Assembly (NCBI RefSeq): GCF_030688855.1
Contig: NZ_JAUYZK010000007.1
Span: 32,939 to 96,938 of the forward strand
Reading direction: 5' to 3'
Length of the DNA: 64,000 nt
Source: Helicobacter cappadocius
GTDB taxonomy: Bacteria; Campylobacterota; Campylobacteria; Campylobacterales; Helicobacteraceae
Part shown: positions 37,181-46,188 of the stretch, piece by piece
How positions within the stretch are numbered: the stretch's first letter is position 1
Layout of the letters: each line of letters opens with the position of its first letter
The notes under the pieces: generated by a model
The model's input: only the letters and a program-made list of their open reading frames with translations
Told to the model about the DNA's origin: nothing
Databases searched by the model: none
Program-made: the position numbers and the translations under genes

Positions 37181-37663
37181 CTAAAGAGGTGGCAAAATAT
37201 ATAGTGGGATGTTTTGAGTATCAAAATGTTTCGGCTCTAAAATAAATGGCAAAGAAAATACATTATCGATTTTTTCATCAGTTTCTTGTACATGTATATC
37301 ATCTGAAGTATTTTTAATAAAATATTTGTTTCCAAATGCTTTGATAGGGGATTTATGATTGAAATAAAAGCTATCTACAGAATAAAGCTTGATATTTCTA
37401 TCCAAACACAATGTTTGTAAAAAAATATGAACAAGTTTTAGTGAAGTAAAACTACCTGGTCCTTTAGCATAAAAAATCGATCTTAACTCCATATTGAAAA
37501 TTTCCAAATATTCAAATGCTAGATTAAAAACCTCTAAAATAGCATCTGCACTTCTAGCAGTAGAAGAAAAGCTCTTTTTTAAATGGAAATTTTCATAAAC
37601 TCCACATATCATAGGAGAACTCACCCCAATAAGAATCAAATCAGCTTTCTTTAAATCACTCAT
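37181..37663 (-). CDS. tsaB: TsaB-like tRNA threonylcarbamoyladenosine protein
   Basis: Predicted non-catalytic partner of TsaD in making t6A at position 37 of tRNAs. The 160-residue protein keeps the key TsaB motif 'YAKGPGSFTSLKLVH' (family 'GPGSFTGLRIG') but is shorter than the E. coli protein (231) and lacks the Asp/Gly-rich ASKHA opening in clear form. It lies between lpxC and thrB as the same-position gene does in H. pylori (HP1051). Identity as TsaB rests on the motif and place, so it could be a divergent relative. Confidence 0.7.
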   Translation of the reverse strand: MSDLKKADLILIGVSSPMICGVYENFHLKKSFSSTARSADAILEVFNLAFEYLEIFNMELRSIFYAKGPGSFTSLKLVHIFLQTLCLDRNIKLYSVDSFYFNHKSPIKAFGNKYFIKNTSDDIHVQETDEKIDNVFSLPFILEPKHFDTQNIPLYILPPL

Positions 37664-37666
37664 AAG

Positions 37667-38560
37667 TTATTGAACCGCTTTTGCAAACTCAAACATTTTT
37701 TCGGTATTTTGATCTTCTAATGCAATCACTTCATAAGCATTGCTATCAGAAAGAATTTTTTGCGTAAGCAGTGAGTTTAGCTTGTGGCTTCCTGCAAAAG
37801 ATATATAGCTTCCCATCAAAGGCATCCCTAAAATAGCCATATCGCCAATAGCATCTAGGATTTTATGTCTGACAAACTCTTCTTTGTATCTGAGGCCTTC
37901 TTTGTTTAATATACCATTTTCATCTAGCACGATGCAGTTACTCAAATTTCCGCCCTGTGCAAGACCTTTTGAACGCAGATAATTCACTTCGTGCAAAAAT
38001 CCAAATGTTCTAGCTCGTGCAATCTCTTCTTTGTATGCCTGTTTTGAAAAAACAAATTTATATTTTTGCTCTTTGATGGCTTGATGCTTGAAATCAATAG
38101 CAAAATCAAAAACGGTTTGATTGCTAGGTTCAACCCTTACAAATTTATCACCATCTCTAATCTCAATGGGTCTTTTGATTTGAATGATTTTTCTCACTTC
38201 ATCAAGTTCAACTATTCCAGCTTCATCTAGCAACATACAATAACCTATAGAACTCCCGTCCATAATCGGTATCTCTTCATTATCTACTGAAATCTTAATG
38301 TTATCAATGCCATAAGCACTGATTGCTGAGAGCAAATGTTCTATAGTGGATATTTTTACATCATCTTTTCCTAAAACCGTTGCCATTGTCGTATCCACAA
38401 CATTTTCAGCTTTCATAGGAATGCTCACGCCTTTATCAGTACGATAAAAAATGATTCCGTTGTTCGCCTCTAATGGTTCTAAAACCATCTTTACAGGAAC
38501 ACCTTTATGCAATCCAATGCCTATGAGTTCGACTTTTTTTGCTATGGTCCTCTGCCTCAT
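37667..38560 (-). CDS. lpxC: UDP-3-O-acyl-N-acetylglucosamine deacetylase LpxC
   Basis: Zinc enzyme for the first committed step of lipid A synthesis. The zinc ligands are H75 in '[10 protein letters not shown]' and H232/D236 in '[12 protein letters not shown]'; 'IMDGSSIGY' and 'ARARTFGFL' are further family motifs. The 297-residue length is standard. Its ATG overlaps the minC stop by 4 bases, and tsaB follows 3 bases after its stop, so the genes minC-lpxC-tsaB-thrB appear to be one transcription unit. Confidence 0.97.
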   Translation of the reverse strand: MRQRTIAKKVELIGIGLHKGVPVKMVLEPLEANNGIIFYRTDKGVSIPMKAENVVDTTMATVLGKDDVKISTIEHLLSAISAYGIDNIKISVDNEEIPIMDGSSIGYCMLLDEAGIVELDEVRKIIQIKRPIEIRDGDKFVRVEPSNQTVFDFAIDFKHQAIKEQKYKFVFSKQAYKEEIARARTFGFLHEVNYLRSKGLAQGGNLSNCIVLDENGILNKEGLRYKEEFVRHKILDAIGDMAILGMPLMGSYISFAGSHKLNSLLTQKILSDSNAYEVIALEDQNTEKMFEFAKAVQ

Positions 38561-39117
38561 TTTATTTCCTTTATCAATATATTATCGCCATCTTTTGTAA
38601 TTATTTTTAAAAAATCGTTTGAATTTATCCTTTCTATCATTTTCAAAGAGAGGATTTCACCCTGAAATACAATATGACCAGAATTCACATTTCTCAAAAT
38701 AATATATTCACCTAGACACACAATCACCCCATCACATTTTCCAAAGATAGTAATGCTTCCCTCTGTAGTTATCTTCGCACCATTATTAATATTTCCAAGA
38801 AAAATCAAATCTCCAGAAGAGTCCAATTCTTCGCCACTGCGGATATTTTTTTGATATATTTTTGCTTGTGTTTTGATGTTTGATACCTTCAATACCTCAA
38901 CATCTCTACCTTTAAAATCTGTCTCATTTACCACATAGGTTATTTTCATTTCATTTAAAAAAGATTCAAGCCCAGCTTCTATTTTATGCTTGAAAACAAA
39001 CAAATAATCCTTGAGCAAAATAAAATTTTTTGTAATAAAATCAATGTATTCTTGAGTTTCTCCTCCGCTAAATTCGAAGATTTTAATATTTTTCTGTCTT
39101 GTTTTGATCACCTGCAT
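38557..39117 (-). CDS. minC: septum site-determining protein MinC
   Basis: Inhibitor of FtsZ ring formation away from midcell, acting with MinD. The C-terminal half has the beta-helix turns typical of MinC ('[21 protein letters not shown]' type repeats, '[12 protein letters not shown]'), and the N-terminal half is the divergent FtsZ-binding domain. At 186 residues it is slightly short, as in other Campylobacterota. The first 35 bases overlap the M23 peptidase gene. minD and minE are not in the window. Confidence 0.88.
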   Translation of the reverse strand: MQVIKTRQKNIKIFEFSGGETQEYIDFITKNFILLKDYLFVFKHKIEAGLESFLNEMKITYVVNETDFKGRDVEVLKVSNIKTQAKIYQKNIRSGEELDSSGDLIFLGNINNGAKITTEGSITIFGKCDGVIVCLGEYIILRNVNSGHIVFQGEILSLKMIERINSNDFLKIITKDGDNILIKEIK

Positions 39118-40507
39118 CCTCGATTATATTTTTAGCTTTCATAAATACATCTGTAATATTTGCTTTTATCCATTTTGCATCCATCCATTCAACATCTCTG
39201 ACAGGATTTCCCTGAACCAATAACCCTAAATGCAAATGATCTCCAAATGCCCAACCTGTCTGACCTGTAAAGCCTATAATCGTACCAGCAGTGATATTTT
39301 CACCGGGCTTGAGCGAAAATTTTGACATATGAGAATATAAAGAAGAAAGTCCAAACCCGTGATAAATAATGGTCGTATTTCCATAAACACCCAAAAGTTC
39401 TGTTAATAACACCTTGCCTGAGTTTGTAGAAACAATAGGGGCATTTTTGACACTGGCAATATCAAGCCCTAAATGCAAAGACTTACTGATGAGTTTTTTG
39501 CCCAAATAATAGCTACGATGATCTCCAAAACTCCCCACAACAACACTTCCTTTAAGTGGAAGAAAGGCATTAAGCTCGATAGGTTCAGTCATGGAGGTGT
39601 AATCAACATCGCTTGAAACTTTTGATATTAATGCTTCATCTCTATTACGGATAGTTTCATTAATGTAGTTAAATTTATTTTTGTTGTTATCAAAGCTATC
39701 AGGAGATCTCTCTCCGACGGTATCTATGAGTTCATTTAACTTTCCATTGAGGAAATTATCTTTGACTTTGATATTTGAATATCTGTACTTAGGGCTCAAA
39801 TCCTTGATCAGAGGAATTGCGACTCTTTTTTTGTTATAAGCTTTATCTAAAACAGTGATAGTTCCATTAAAAAAAGTATTTTGCACAGGCCAAGCCAAAA
39901 TAACTGCATAATAACCTGGTTTCATAAAAGGAAAAACTTTGAAGTCATTAGTTCCATTGCTTACACTAATAGATTCAATACTATTATCAATCACTTTAAA
40001 AATAAGTAATGCACTCCCTCCATAACTTATCTTATAAGAATTTGCAATGACATTCACAAGAGGGGCTTGAGTATCAATAGTGAGATCGAGTTTTTTGATA
40101 GCTTTATTCCCGCTAAAAAAATGTGAATTACTCCAATCAGTAACCGTAATTTCATAATGCACTTTAGCACCATCAGGAAGTTTAACTTCTGGAGTTGGAA
40201 GGACAAAAATTTTCTCTTTTGGCTTTTTTAAAACCACTACTTCTTTATCAACGACCAAGACCCCATCTGAAGTTTTTGCAGTAACTTTGTAACCTTTGAT
40301 ACCGCTCTCATCTTTTGCAGCAATCTCTATTTTTTTTTCAGGATTCCAATATGCTTTTTCGTCTATTTTTACAAATTTTTTGTCAAGAACCATATAAACA
40401 TCAAGTGCAGGTGGCTTACTCTCAAAAAAATCTGATGTATAAATCATATACCCGCCTACAATAACGACAGCCAAAATCACCAATTTTAAAAAAGACTTGA
40501 ATTTCAT
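39083..40507 (-). CDS. M23 family metallopeptidase (LytM-type), membrane-anchored
   Basis: The N-terminal 'SFLKLVILAVVIVGGYMIY' is an uncleaved signal anchor. A long periplasmic region with Ig-like strands follows, and the peptidase domain begins near residue 345: 'LHLGLDIASVKNAPIVS' holds the H-x3-D zinc ligands and 'FGDHLHLGLLVQG' the H-x-H ligands, so the site is intact and it should cut peptidoglycan cross-bridges or stems. The 474-residue length and the position between leuC and minC match the H. pylori HP1054 place (from memory). Related Helicobacter M23 proteins set cell shape, but this one is not the same as Csd1-3 by position. Confidence 0.88.
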   Translation of the reverse strand: MKFKSFLKLVILAVVIVGGYMIYTSDFFESKPPALDVYMVLDKKFVKIDEKAYWNPEKKIEIAAKDESGIKGYKVTAKTSDGVLVVDKEVVVLKKPKEKIFVLPTPEVKLPDGAKVHYEITVTDWSNSHFFSGNKAIKKLDLTIDTQAPLVNVIANSYKISYGGSALLIFKVIDNSIESISVSNGTNDFKVFPFMKPGYYAVILAWPVQNTFFNGTITVLDKAYNKKRVAIPLIKDLSPKYRYSNIKVKDNFLNGKLNELIDTVGERSPDSFDNNKNKFNYINETIRNRDEALISKVSSDVDYTSMTEPIELNAFLPLKGSVVVGSFGDHRSYYLGKKLISKSLHLGLDIASVKNAPIVSTNSGKVLLTELLGVYGNTTIIYHGFGLSSLYSHMSKFSLKPGENITAGTIIGFTGQTGWAFGDHLHLGLLVQGNPVRDVEWMDAKWIKANITDVFMKAKNIIEDAGDQNKTEKY

Positions 40508-40515
40508 TTTATACC

Positions 40516-41793
40516 TTATTTTCTAGGATCTGATATTTTTCCTCTAATCGCACTTATAGCAACAACAGCAGAGTTTGCCAAATATACTTCTGAGCTTCTA
40601 GCACCCATTCTGCCAACAAAGTTTCTATTTGTCGTAGAAATACATCTCTCATTATCGCCTAAGATTCCCATATAGCCACCCAAACAAGCACCGCAAGTAG
40701 GATTGCTAACGAGTGCTCCTGCTTCAATCAAAGTATCTATATATCCTAGTTCTTGTGCTTGTTTATAGATTTTTTGAGTTCCAGGTGTTATAATCAAACG
40801 AACATCTGAATGCACTTTATGTCCTTTGAGGATTTCACTTGCAATTTTTAAATCGCTCAAGCGTCCATTAGTGCAAGAACCTATAAAGGCTTGATCGATC
40901 TTAAGTTCATCTTTGATAGCTTCACTGATTTTTTTACCATTACTAGGAAGAAATGGATAAGCAACGATGGGTTCAAGTTTGCCTATGTCGATTTCTAAAA
41001 TTTTAGAATATTGTGCATCTTCATCAGAATAATGATATTTGGGTTCAGATCGAAGCTTTCCATTAGCCTGATGTGTGCATTTTAAAAATTCTTTGGTGAT
41101 TTCATCAGCGGCAATAATGCCATTTTTTGCCCCTGCTTCAACCGCCATATTACACAATGAAAAACGATCGTCCATACTTAGATGAGATATTCCTTCCCCG
41201 CAAAATTCAAGTGCTTGATACAAAGCACCATCAACTCCAATTTGCCTAATAACTTCTAATATCAAATCTTTTCCATATAGGTGTTGTGTTGGTTTGCCAA
41301 TAAATTTGACCTTTATGGATTTTGGAACTTTGAACCAGTTTTTGCCAGTAATCATCGCATATGCCAAATCCGTACTTCCCATGCCCGTAGAAAAAGCTCC
41401 CAATGCACCATGAGTACAAGTATGAGAATCTGCACCAATAATCACATCTCCACTAACAACCAATCCTTTTTCAGGCAAAAGGGCGTGTTCAATCCCCATA
41501 TCTCTTTCGTCAAAATAATTTTTCAATCCAAATTCTTTGACAAAATCACGACTGATTCTAGCTTGATTTGCTGAAGCAATGTCTTTAGCGGGGATAAAAT
41601 GATCCATCACAATACAAAAATTATCTGGTCTTGCTAGAGCTTTTGCACCCGCACTTCTAAATGCCTTTATAGACAAAGGTGTGGTAATATCATTTCCAAT
41701 AATCATATCAATATCGGTTTGAACAATATCATCAGCATACACAGACTGACCACAATGATCTGAGAATATTTTTTCAGTGATTGTTTGTCCCAT
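40516..41793 (-). CDS. leuC: 3-isopropylmalate dehydratase large subunit
   Basis: Aconitase-family enzyme of leucine synthesis. The 4Fe-4S ligands are visible in 'GSCTNGRLSDL' and 'NPTCGACLGGYMG', and the substrate region in 'VISGADSHTCTHGALGAF'-type sequence. The 425-residue form resembles the shorter leuC/homoaconitase branch rather than the 470-residue E. coli form, so a homoaconitase-like activity is a minor alternative. No leuA, leuB or leuD is next to it, and in the remembered H. pylori order this gene is absent between the M23 peptidase and the OMP genes, so it looks inserted. Confidence 0.82.
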   Translation of the reverse strand: MGQTITEKIFSDHCGQSVYADDIVQTDIDMIIGNDITTPLSIKAFRSAGAKALARPDNFCIVMDHFIPAKDIASANQARISRDFVKEFGLKNYFDERDMGIEHALLPEKGLVVSGDVIIGADSHTCTHGALGAFSTGMGSTDLAYAMITGKNWFKVPKSIKVKFIGKPTQHLYGKDLILEVIRQIGVDGALYQALEFCGEGISHLSMDDRFSLCNMAVEAGAKNGIIAADEITKEFLKCTHQANGKLRSEPKYHYSDEDAQYSKILEIDIGKLEPIVAYPFLPSNGKKISEAIKDELKIDQAFIGSCTNGRLSDLKIASEILKGHKVHSDVRLIITPGTQKIYKQAQELGYIDTLIEAGALVSNPTCGACLGGYMGILGDNERCISTTNRNFVGRMGARSSEVYLANSAVVAISAIRGKISDPRK

Positions 41794-41848
41794 CGCTTCA
41801 TCCTTTCATGTATAATATCGGGCTAGATTCTACTATATTTTTTTGCTT

Positions 41849-42841
41849 TTAGAACAAATAAGTATAACTGAGTGTCCAAATCGTAGAACGTTTGAATTCT
41901 ATGTCTTTGGAAACTAATGTTTTGCTATCCCCGCTAGTATTTGTGTATGTAGCGGGACTTTCAAGCCCAAGTCTCAAATATGTCCAAGGAATCTTAGCAC
42001 CTACTTCAATGCGATTTTTTGTATTAACAGTAAAAGAAAGCCCCATATTGAATGTATAATCAACCTGAAGCAAAGTATTCCATAAAAGATTATTGCTACT
42101 ATAGCTAGTGTCTTTCAAAAGAGATTTAAGCTGATCTTTATTAGCATTATCAAGTAAGATCATCGCCCCAACACCCAAACCAATGTAGCCTCCAACATAA
42201 TGCTTATAAGAATGTGTTATGGGAATATCTACCATCAGATCAAAATCCATAGAACCTAACATATAAATCAGCGTTCCAATTTTATTGCCATTTTCTGTAT
42301 CGGTAATATCTCCTGCCATGGGTCCGCCAGAAAGCATACCCTCTCCATAGATTCTAGCTCCGAAATAGGGGTTGAAAAATTTCTGATACCCAAATTTTCC
42401 TCCAAACATATAGAGATTAGCTTGAGTTAAAAGAGGGGATTTCAAAACCCCTGTGGTTTGTTTTTTTAAAGTGTCTATAGTTGTATTGTTTTGATTATAA
42501 GAACCATCAATATAATCATTATATAATGAACCATAGCCTAGATTTATTCCTGTAAATAAACCACTTTTTTCATCTGCAACAGTATATCCTCTTAGGATTT
42601 TTTTCTTTTTTTCAGCAGAAGCATAAGGATGATGTGTATTTGTATATGTGGTGTTAGGAGAAAAATCCATAGGCGTACCACCATTTTTAATAATCTGATC
42701 TTTTAGAGATTGTATCTCGCTATCTGAAGCTGATAGCATTATTTTGTCTTTAAAAATATCACTACTTTTTTGAGCCTCCACAGCTTTAGCAAAAGCTAAA
42801 CCTAATCCAGCCATCGCAAAAATAAAAATAATTTTTTTCAC
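41849..42841 (-). CDS. Helicobacter outer membrane protein (OMP tandem, gene 3)
   Basis: The 330-residue protein has a signal peptide ending 'LGLAFAKA', a polar N-terminal linker, and a barrel with 'SGLFTGINLGYGSLYND', 'GGKFGYQKFFNPYFGARIYGEG', 'DLMVDIPITHSY' and the ending 'TLSYTYLF'. The phrase order 'G-YQ-FF-P-G-R-Y' and 'D-DIP' is shared by its two tandem neighbours and is typical of the Helicobacter OMP family. It occupies the place of HP1055-HP1057 in H. pylori. Porin or adhesin role unknown. Confidence 0.82.
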   Translation of the reverse strand: MKKIIFIFAMAGLGLAFAKAVEAQKSSDIFKDKIMLSASDSEIQSLKDQIIKNGGTPMDFSPNTTYTNTHHPYASAEKKKKILRGYTVADEKSGLFTGINLGYGSLYNDYIDGSYNQNNTTIDTLKKQTTGVLKSPLLTQANLYMFGGKFGYQKFFNPYFGARIYGEGMLSGGPMAGDITDTENGNKIGTLIYMLGSMDFDLMVDIPITHSYKHYVGGYIGLGVGAMILLDNANKDQLKSLLKDTSYSSNNLLWNTLLQVDYTFNMGLSFTVNTKNRIEVGAKIPWTYLRLGLESPATYTNTSGDSKTLVSKDIEFKRSTIWTLSYTYLF

Positions 42842-42850
42842 ATCAGCACC

Positions 42851-43501
42851 TTAAAATAAAAAATTGTAACTCACAAAATACAAATTCGTACTTGAGAATT
42901 TGAATTTTTGCGAATCGTTTATTTTGAGTGGAGGTATCTTCATCTCTAGCTCAATACGACTTCTAAGATCAAGGGTAACAGCTATACCCACATTCACAAC
43001 AGGACCAAAATGTTCTAAAGCGGGTTTAGTAACACTATCAGAATAATATGTCCATCCCATTCCTACTCCAGCAAAAAAACCTATAGAATAGCGTTGATCA
43101 CTATCTAGGGGAATATCTGCAATAAGATCTAGATTCACACTTCCTAACTGATAAATCATCTCTTCAAAATCGCTTCCGCCTATATATTCTCCATAAAATC
43201 TAAGTCCAGCGATATAATTCAAATACTTTTGATACCCAACCTTAACTCCAGCAACAAATGGATGTACATCTGCATAGCTAAGGCTATCAACTGTCATACT
43301 ACCTAAAATACCGCCCAAAAATAAGCCATTTTTTTGTTTGGCAATTTCTGCTAGTTCTGCCCTGTGTTGCTGCTCATAAAGCTGTCCCTTGAGCATATAT
43401 ATTTGCCTTTTTTGATCTTCAAGCCCATCATCATCTGCCTTCAAAAAGTTTCCTACTATCAAACCAAACAAACAAATTGCTATTATTTTTTTAGAAAACA
43501 T
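42851..43501 (-). CDS. Helicobacter outer membrane protein (OMP tandem, gene 2)
   Basis: A 216-residue barrel protein starting 'MFSKKIIAICLFGLIVG' with a signal peptide, a short coiled segment ('GLEDQKRQIYMLKGQLYEQ') and the shared strands 'GLFLGGILGS', 'GVKVGYQKYLNYIAGLRFYGEY' and 'DLIADIPLD', ending 'LYFVSYNFLF'. I start at the ATG at 43501, which overlaps the upstream stop (ATGTTTTCTAA); the longer frame to 43615 only re-reads the upstream gene. It is a paralogue of its two neighbours. Confidence 0.8.
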   Translation of the reverse strand: MFSKKIIAICLFGLIVGNFLKADDDGLEDQKRQIYMLKGQLYEQQHRAELAEIAKQKNGLFLGGILGSMTVDSLSYADVHPFVAGVKVGYQKYLNYIAGLRFYGEYIGGSDFEEMIYQLGSVNLDLIADIPLDSDQRYSIGFFAGVGMGWTYYSDSVTKPALEHFGPVVNVGIAVTLDLRSRIELEMKIPPLKINDSQKFKFSSTNLYFVSYNFLF

Positions 43502-44153
43502 ACTGATACCCCGCCATAAATAATGCTCCCATCCAATCAATATCTTTGTTGGTAACAAGTTTGAGTTCAAGCTCAAGTCGATTATGGGAAAAGAATGTGA
43601 TTCCAAAACCAGCATTTACCATCACTCCAAATTCAGAGTTTGCGTTGTAGTTATAAGTCATACTCCCTAATCCTATGCCCAGAATCATCCCAGCTGCAAA
43701 GCCATTGAAAACAGGAACATCTATCATCATATCCCCGTTTAAGAAAATACTAGAAAAATCGAGTTTTCCTAATGGTTTTTCTTTTCCAACTGTGCCTATA
43801 TACTGCACATATATGCGTCTGCCCACATAGTTTGGCAAAAATATCCCCTCAAACAATGATGGCAAGAAAGTCTGATATCCAAATTTTGCTCCATATGCAA
43901 GCAAATAATTTCCCTCATCATTACTTGTAACATCATTGGCAAAATATCCGCCACTCACGCCCAAAAAAAGTCCTGTTTTTTTATGTGCCTCATCAAGATT
44001 TTTGATAAGTTTTTTGATATCTTTATCACTAGTTTTATTATAAAGCTTCATATATTTATAATATGACGGATCTAAGGAGTTGTAGTTTAAATCATCTTGA
44101 CCATAAACAAACCCCAATAAAAACAAACATAGTAAAATACCGATTCGTTGCAT
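43491..44153 (-). CDS. Helicobacter outer membrane protein (OMP tandem, gene 1)
   Basis: A 220-residue protein with signal peptide 'MQRIGILLCLFLLGFVYG', a Lys-rich helical linker ('TSDKDIKKLIKNLDEAHKKTG') and the family strands 'GLFLGVSGGYF', 'GAKFGYQTFLPSLF', 'DMMIDVPVFNG' and 'FMAGYQYVF'-type ending. It is the first of three tandem paralogues with overlapping or closely spaced ends, divergent from panB; a promoter must lie in the 146-base gap to panB. Confidence 0.8.
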   Translation of the reverse strand: MQRIGILLCLFLLGFVYGQDDLNYNSLDPSYYKYMKLYNKTSDKDIKKLIKNLDEAHKKTGLFLGVSGGYFANDVTSNDEGNYLLAYGAKFGYQTFLPSLFEGIFLPNYVGRRIYVQYIGTVGKEKPLGKLDFSSIFLNGDMMIDVPVFNGFAAGMILGIGLGSMTYNYNANSEFGVMVNAGFGITFFSHNRLELELKLVTNKDIDWMGALFMAGYQYVF

Positions 44154-44232
44154 CTGAGGAACCTTTTAAACTCTGATTGCGAAGATTTTATCTATTTTTT
44201 TATAAAATTTCGTTTTTTTATATAAAGAATTC

Positions 44233-44238
44233 TATAAT
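44233..44238 (+). promoter_or_regulatory. likely -10 box of panB-ruvB
   Basis: TATAAT in a T-rich stretch 62 bases upstream of the panB ATG, with no other good -10 on this strand of the gap. No clear -35, as is usual in Helicobacter. The leader ends in AAAGGAATAAATTG before the ATG. Confidence 0.5.
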
Positions 44239-44299
44239 AATTTTCTTAAAAAAACTCCGTTGATAATATTTTGTAAAATTTCAACAAAGGAATAAATTG

Positions 44300-45091
44300 A
44301 TGAAAAAAACCATTCAATACCTACAAGCAAAAAAGAAAATAGAAAAAATCACTGCTATTACTGCCTATGATGCTTTGTTTTCAAGCTTGTTTGACTCTAA
44401 AGTTGATATAATTTTAGTAGGAGATAGCCTGAATATGAGTTTTGGAGGAAAAGAAGATACTCTAAGTATGGGTATAGATGAAATTATCTATCACACAAAA
44501 GCAGTTTGTAGGGGTGCAAAAGAATCTTTTATCATCGCAGATATGCCATTTGGAAGCTATCAAAATTCAAAAATGGCTATTAAAAATGCTGTCTCTATCT
44601 ACAAAAAAACTTCAGCTGATGCTATAAAAATTGAAGGAGATATTCATAAAGCAGGTATTATTTCTGATATGGTAAGTGAGGGAATTGCGGTTATTGGGCA
44701 TATTGGTTTAATGCCACAATTTGCCAGATCTCAAGGAGGATATAAAATCAAGGGCAAAACCTCACAAGAAGCAAAAGAGCTGATTGATTGTGCTATAGCA
44801 TTAGAAAAAGCGGGGGCATGTATGATCGTTTTGGAAGGAATTTACACCAGTGTTGCGACTCAAATCACTGAAAATCTCAAAATTCCCACTATTGGAATAG
44901 GAAGCGGGATAAATTGCGATGGTCAAATACTTGTTTGGAGCGACATGTTTGGGTTTTTTGAAAAATTCAAACCAAAATTTGTCAGAAAATACCTAGAGGG
45001 CAGCACACTTATTCAAACTGCATTGCAACAATATGTAGAAGATGTTAAAAATGGGAATTTTCCCTCTGTGCAAGAAAGTTATCAAGGATAG
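44300..45091 (+). CDS. panB: 3-methyl-2-oxobutanoate hydroxymethyltransferase PanB
   Basis: Makes ketopantoate for pantothenate and coenzyme A. The motifs '[21 protein letters not shown]', '[18 protein letters not shown]', '[12 protein letters not shown]' and 'IKIEGD' cover the metal and substrate sites of PanB. I use the ATG at 44300 instead of the TTG three bases before. The 263-residue length is standard. ruvB follows after 3 bases; H. pylori has the same pair (HP1058-HP1059). Confidence 0.95.
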   Translation: MKKTIQYLQAKKKIEKITAITAYDALFSSLFDSKVDIILVGDSLNMSFGGKEDTLSMGIDEIIYHTKAVCRGAKESFIIADMPFGSYQNSKMAIKNAVSIYKKTSADAIKIEGDIHKAGIISDMVSEGIAVIGHIGLMPQFARSQGGYKIKGKTSQEAKELIDCAIALEKAGACMIVLEGIYTSVATQITENLKIPTIGIGSGINCDGQILVWSDMFGFFEKFKPKFVRKYLEGSTLIQTALQQYVEDVKNGNFPSVQESYQG

Positions 45092-45094
45092 GAA

Positions 45095-46123
45095 GTGGAA
45101 AAAATATCTTTAGAAGAAAATAATCGAATCATAGACATTGAAAAACTTGATTTTGAAGAAGGTGCAGAAAATTCACTCCGTCCAACACTTTGGGAAGAAT
45201 ATATCGGTCAAGAAAAGATAAAAAAAAATCTCAAAGTTTTTATTCAAGCTAGCAGAAAAAGACAGGAATGCTTAGATCATATCTTATTCTTTGGTCCTCC
45301 TGGACTTGGAAAAACTACACTTAGCCATATCATCGCTAATGAAATGGGAACAAGCATTAAAGTAACTGCAGCTCCCATGATAGAAAAAGCGGGGGATTTG
45401 GCAGCGATTATGACTAATTTATGTGAGGGTGATATCCTATTTATTGATGAAATACACAGATTGAGCCCTGCTATTGAAGAAATTCTATACCCTGCAATGG
45501 AAGATTATAGACTTGATATTATTATTGGATCAGGACCAGCTGCACAAACAGTCAAGATTGATTTGGCAAAATTCACACTTATTGGAGCAACCACAAGAGC
45601 AGGGATGCTCAGCAACCCACTCAGAGACAGATTTGGAATGAATTTTAGATTGCAGTTTTATGAGACAAAAGAACTCGCAATTATCGCACAAAAAGCAAGT
45701 GTCAAACTAGGAAAACCACTCAGTGATGATGGGGCAAAAGAAATTGCTGCTCGTTCACGTGGAACTCCTCGAATTACCCTCAGACTCTTAAGAAGAGTTC
45801 GTGATTTTGCCGAAGTAGCCGAAAAAGAAGAAATTGATCTTGAAATAACAAAATACGCCTTAAATGAACTTGGAGTGAATGAATTTGGATTTGATGAACT
45901 AGATTTACGTTACTTGAAAATCCTCGCTGAATCTAGAGGAAGACCGATTGGACTTAACACTATCTCAGCTGCGATGAGTGAAGATGAAGGCACAATTGAA
46001 GATGTTATCGAGCCTTATCTGCTCGCAAATAGCTATCTTGAAAGAACTGCTAAAGGTAGGATTGCAACACATAAAACCTATGAACTACTTAATATGAAAC
46101 TTAATAAAAATGGATTACTATAA
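45095..46123 (+). CDS. ruvB: Holliday junction branch migration helicase RuvB
   Basis: AAA+ motor that drives branch migration with RuvA during recombination. Walker A '[12 protein letters not shown]' lies at residues 65-76, Walker B '[10 protein letters not shown]' at 114-123, sensor 1 'GATTRAG', and the winged-helix C-terminal domain ends the 342 residues. The start is GTG, preceded by AAGGATAGGAA, three bases after the panB stop. Confidence 0.97.
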   Translation: MEKISLEENNRIIDIEKLDFEEGAENSLRPTLWEEYIGQEKIKKNLKVFIQASRKRQECLDHILFFGPPGLGKTTLSHIIANEMGTSIKVTAAPMIEKAGDLAAIMTNLCEGDILFIDEIHRLSPAIEEILYPAMEDYRLDIIIGSGPAAQTVKIDLAKFTLIGATTRAGMLSNPLRDRFGMNFRLQFYETKELAIIAQKASVKLGKPLSDDGAKEIAARSRGTPRITLRLLRRVRDFAEVAEKEEIDLEITKYALNELGVNEFGFDELDLRYLKILAESRGRPIGLNTISAAMSEDEGTIEDVIEPYLLANSYLERTAKGRIATHKTYELLNMKLNKNGLL

Positions 46124-46188
46124 GATTTATAAAAATTGGCTCAATAAAAATGATATAATGAATTATCAAAAATTTTTAGAAGCAATAA

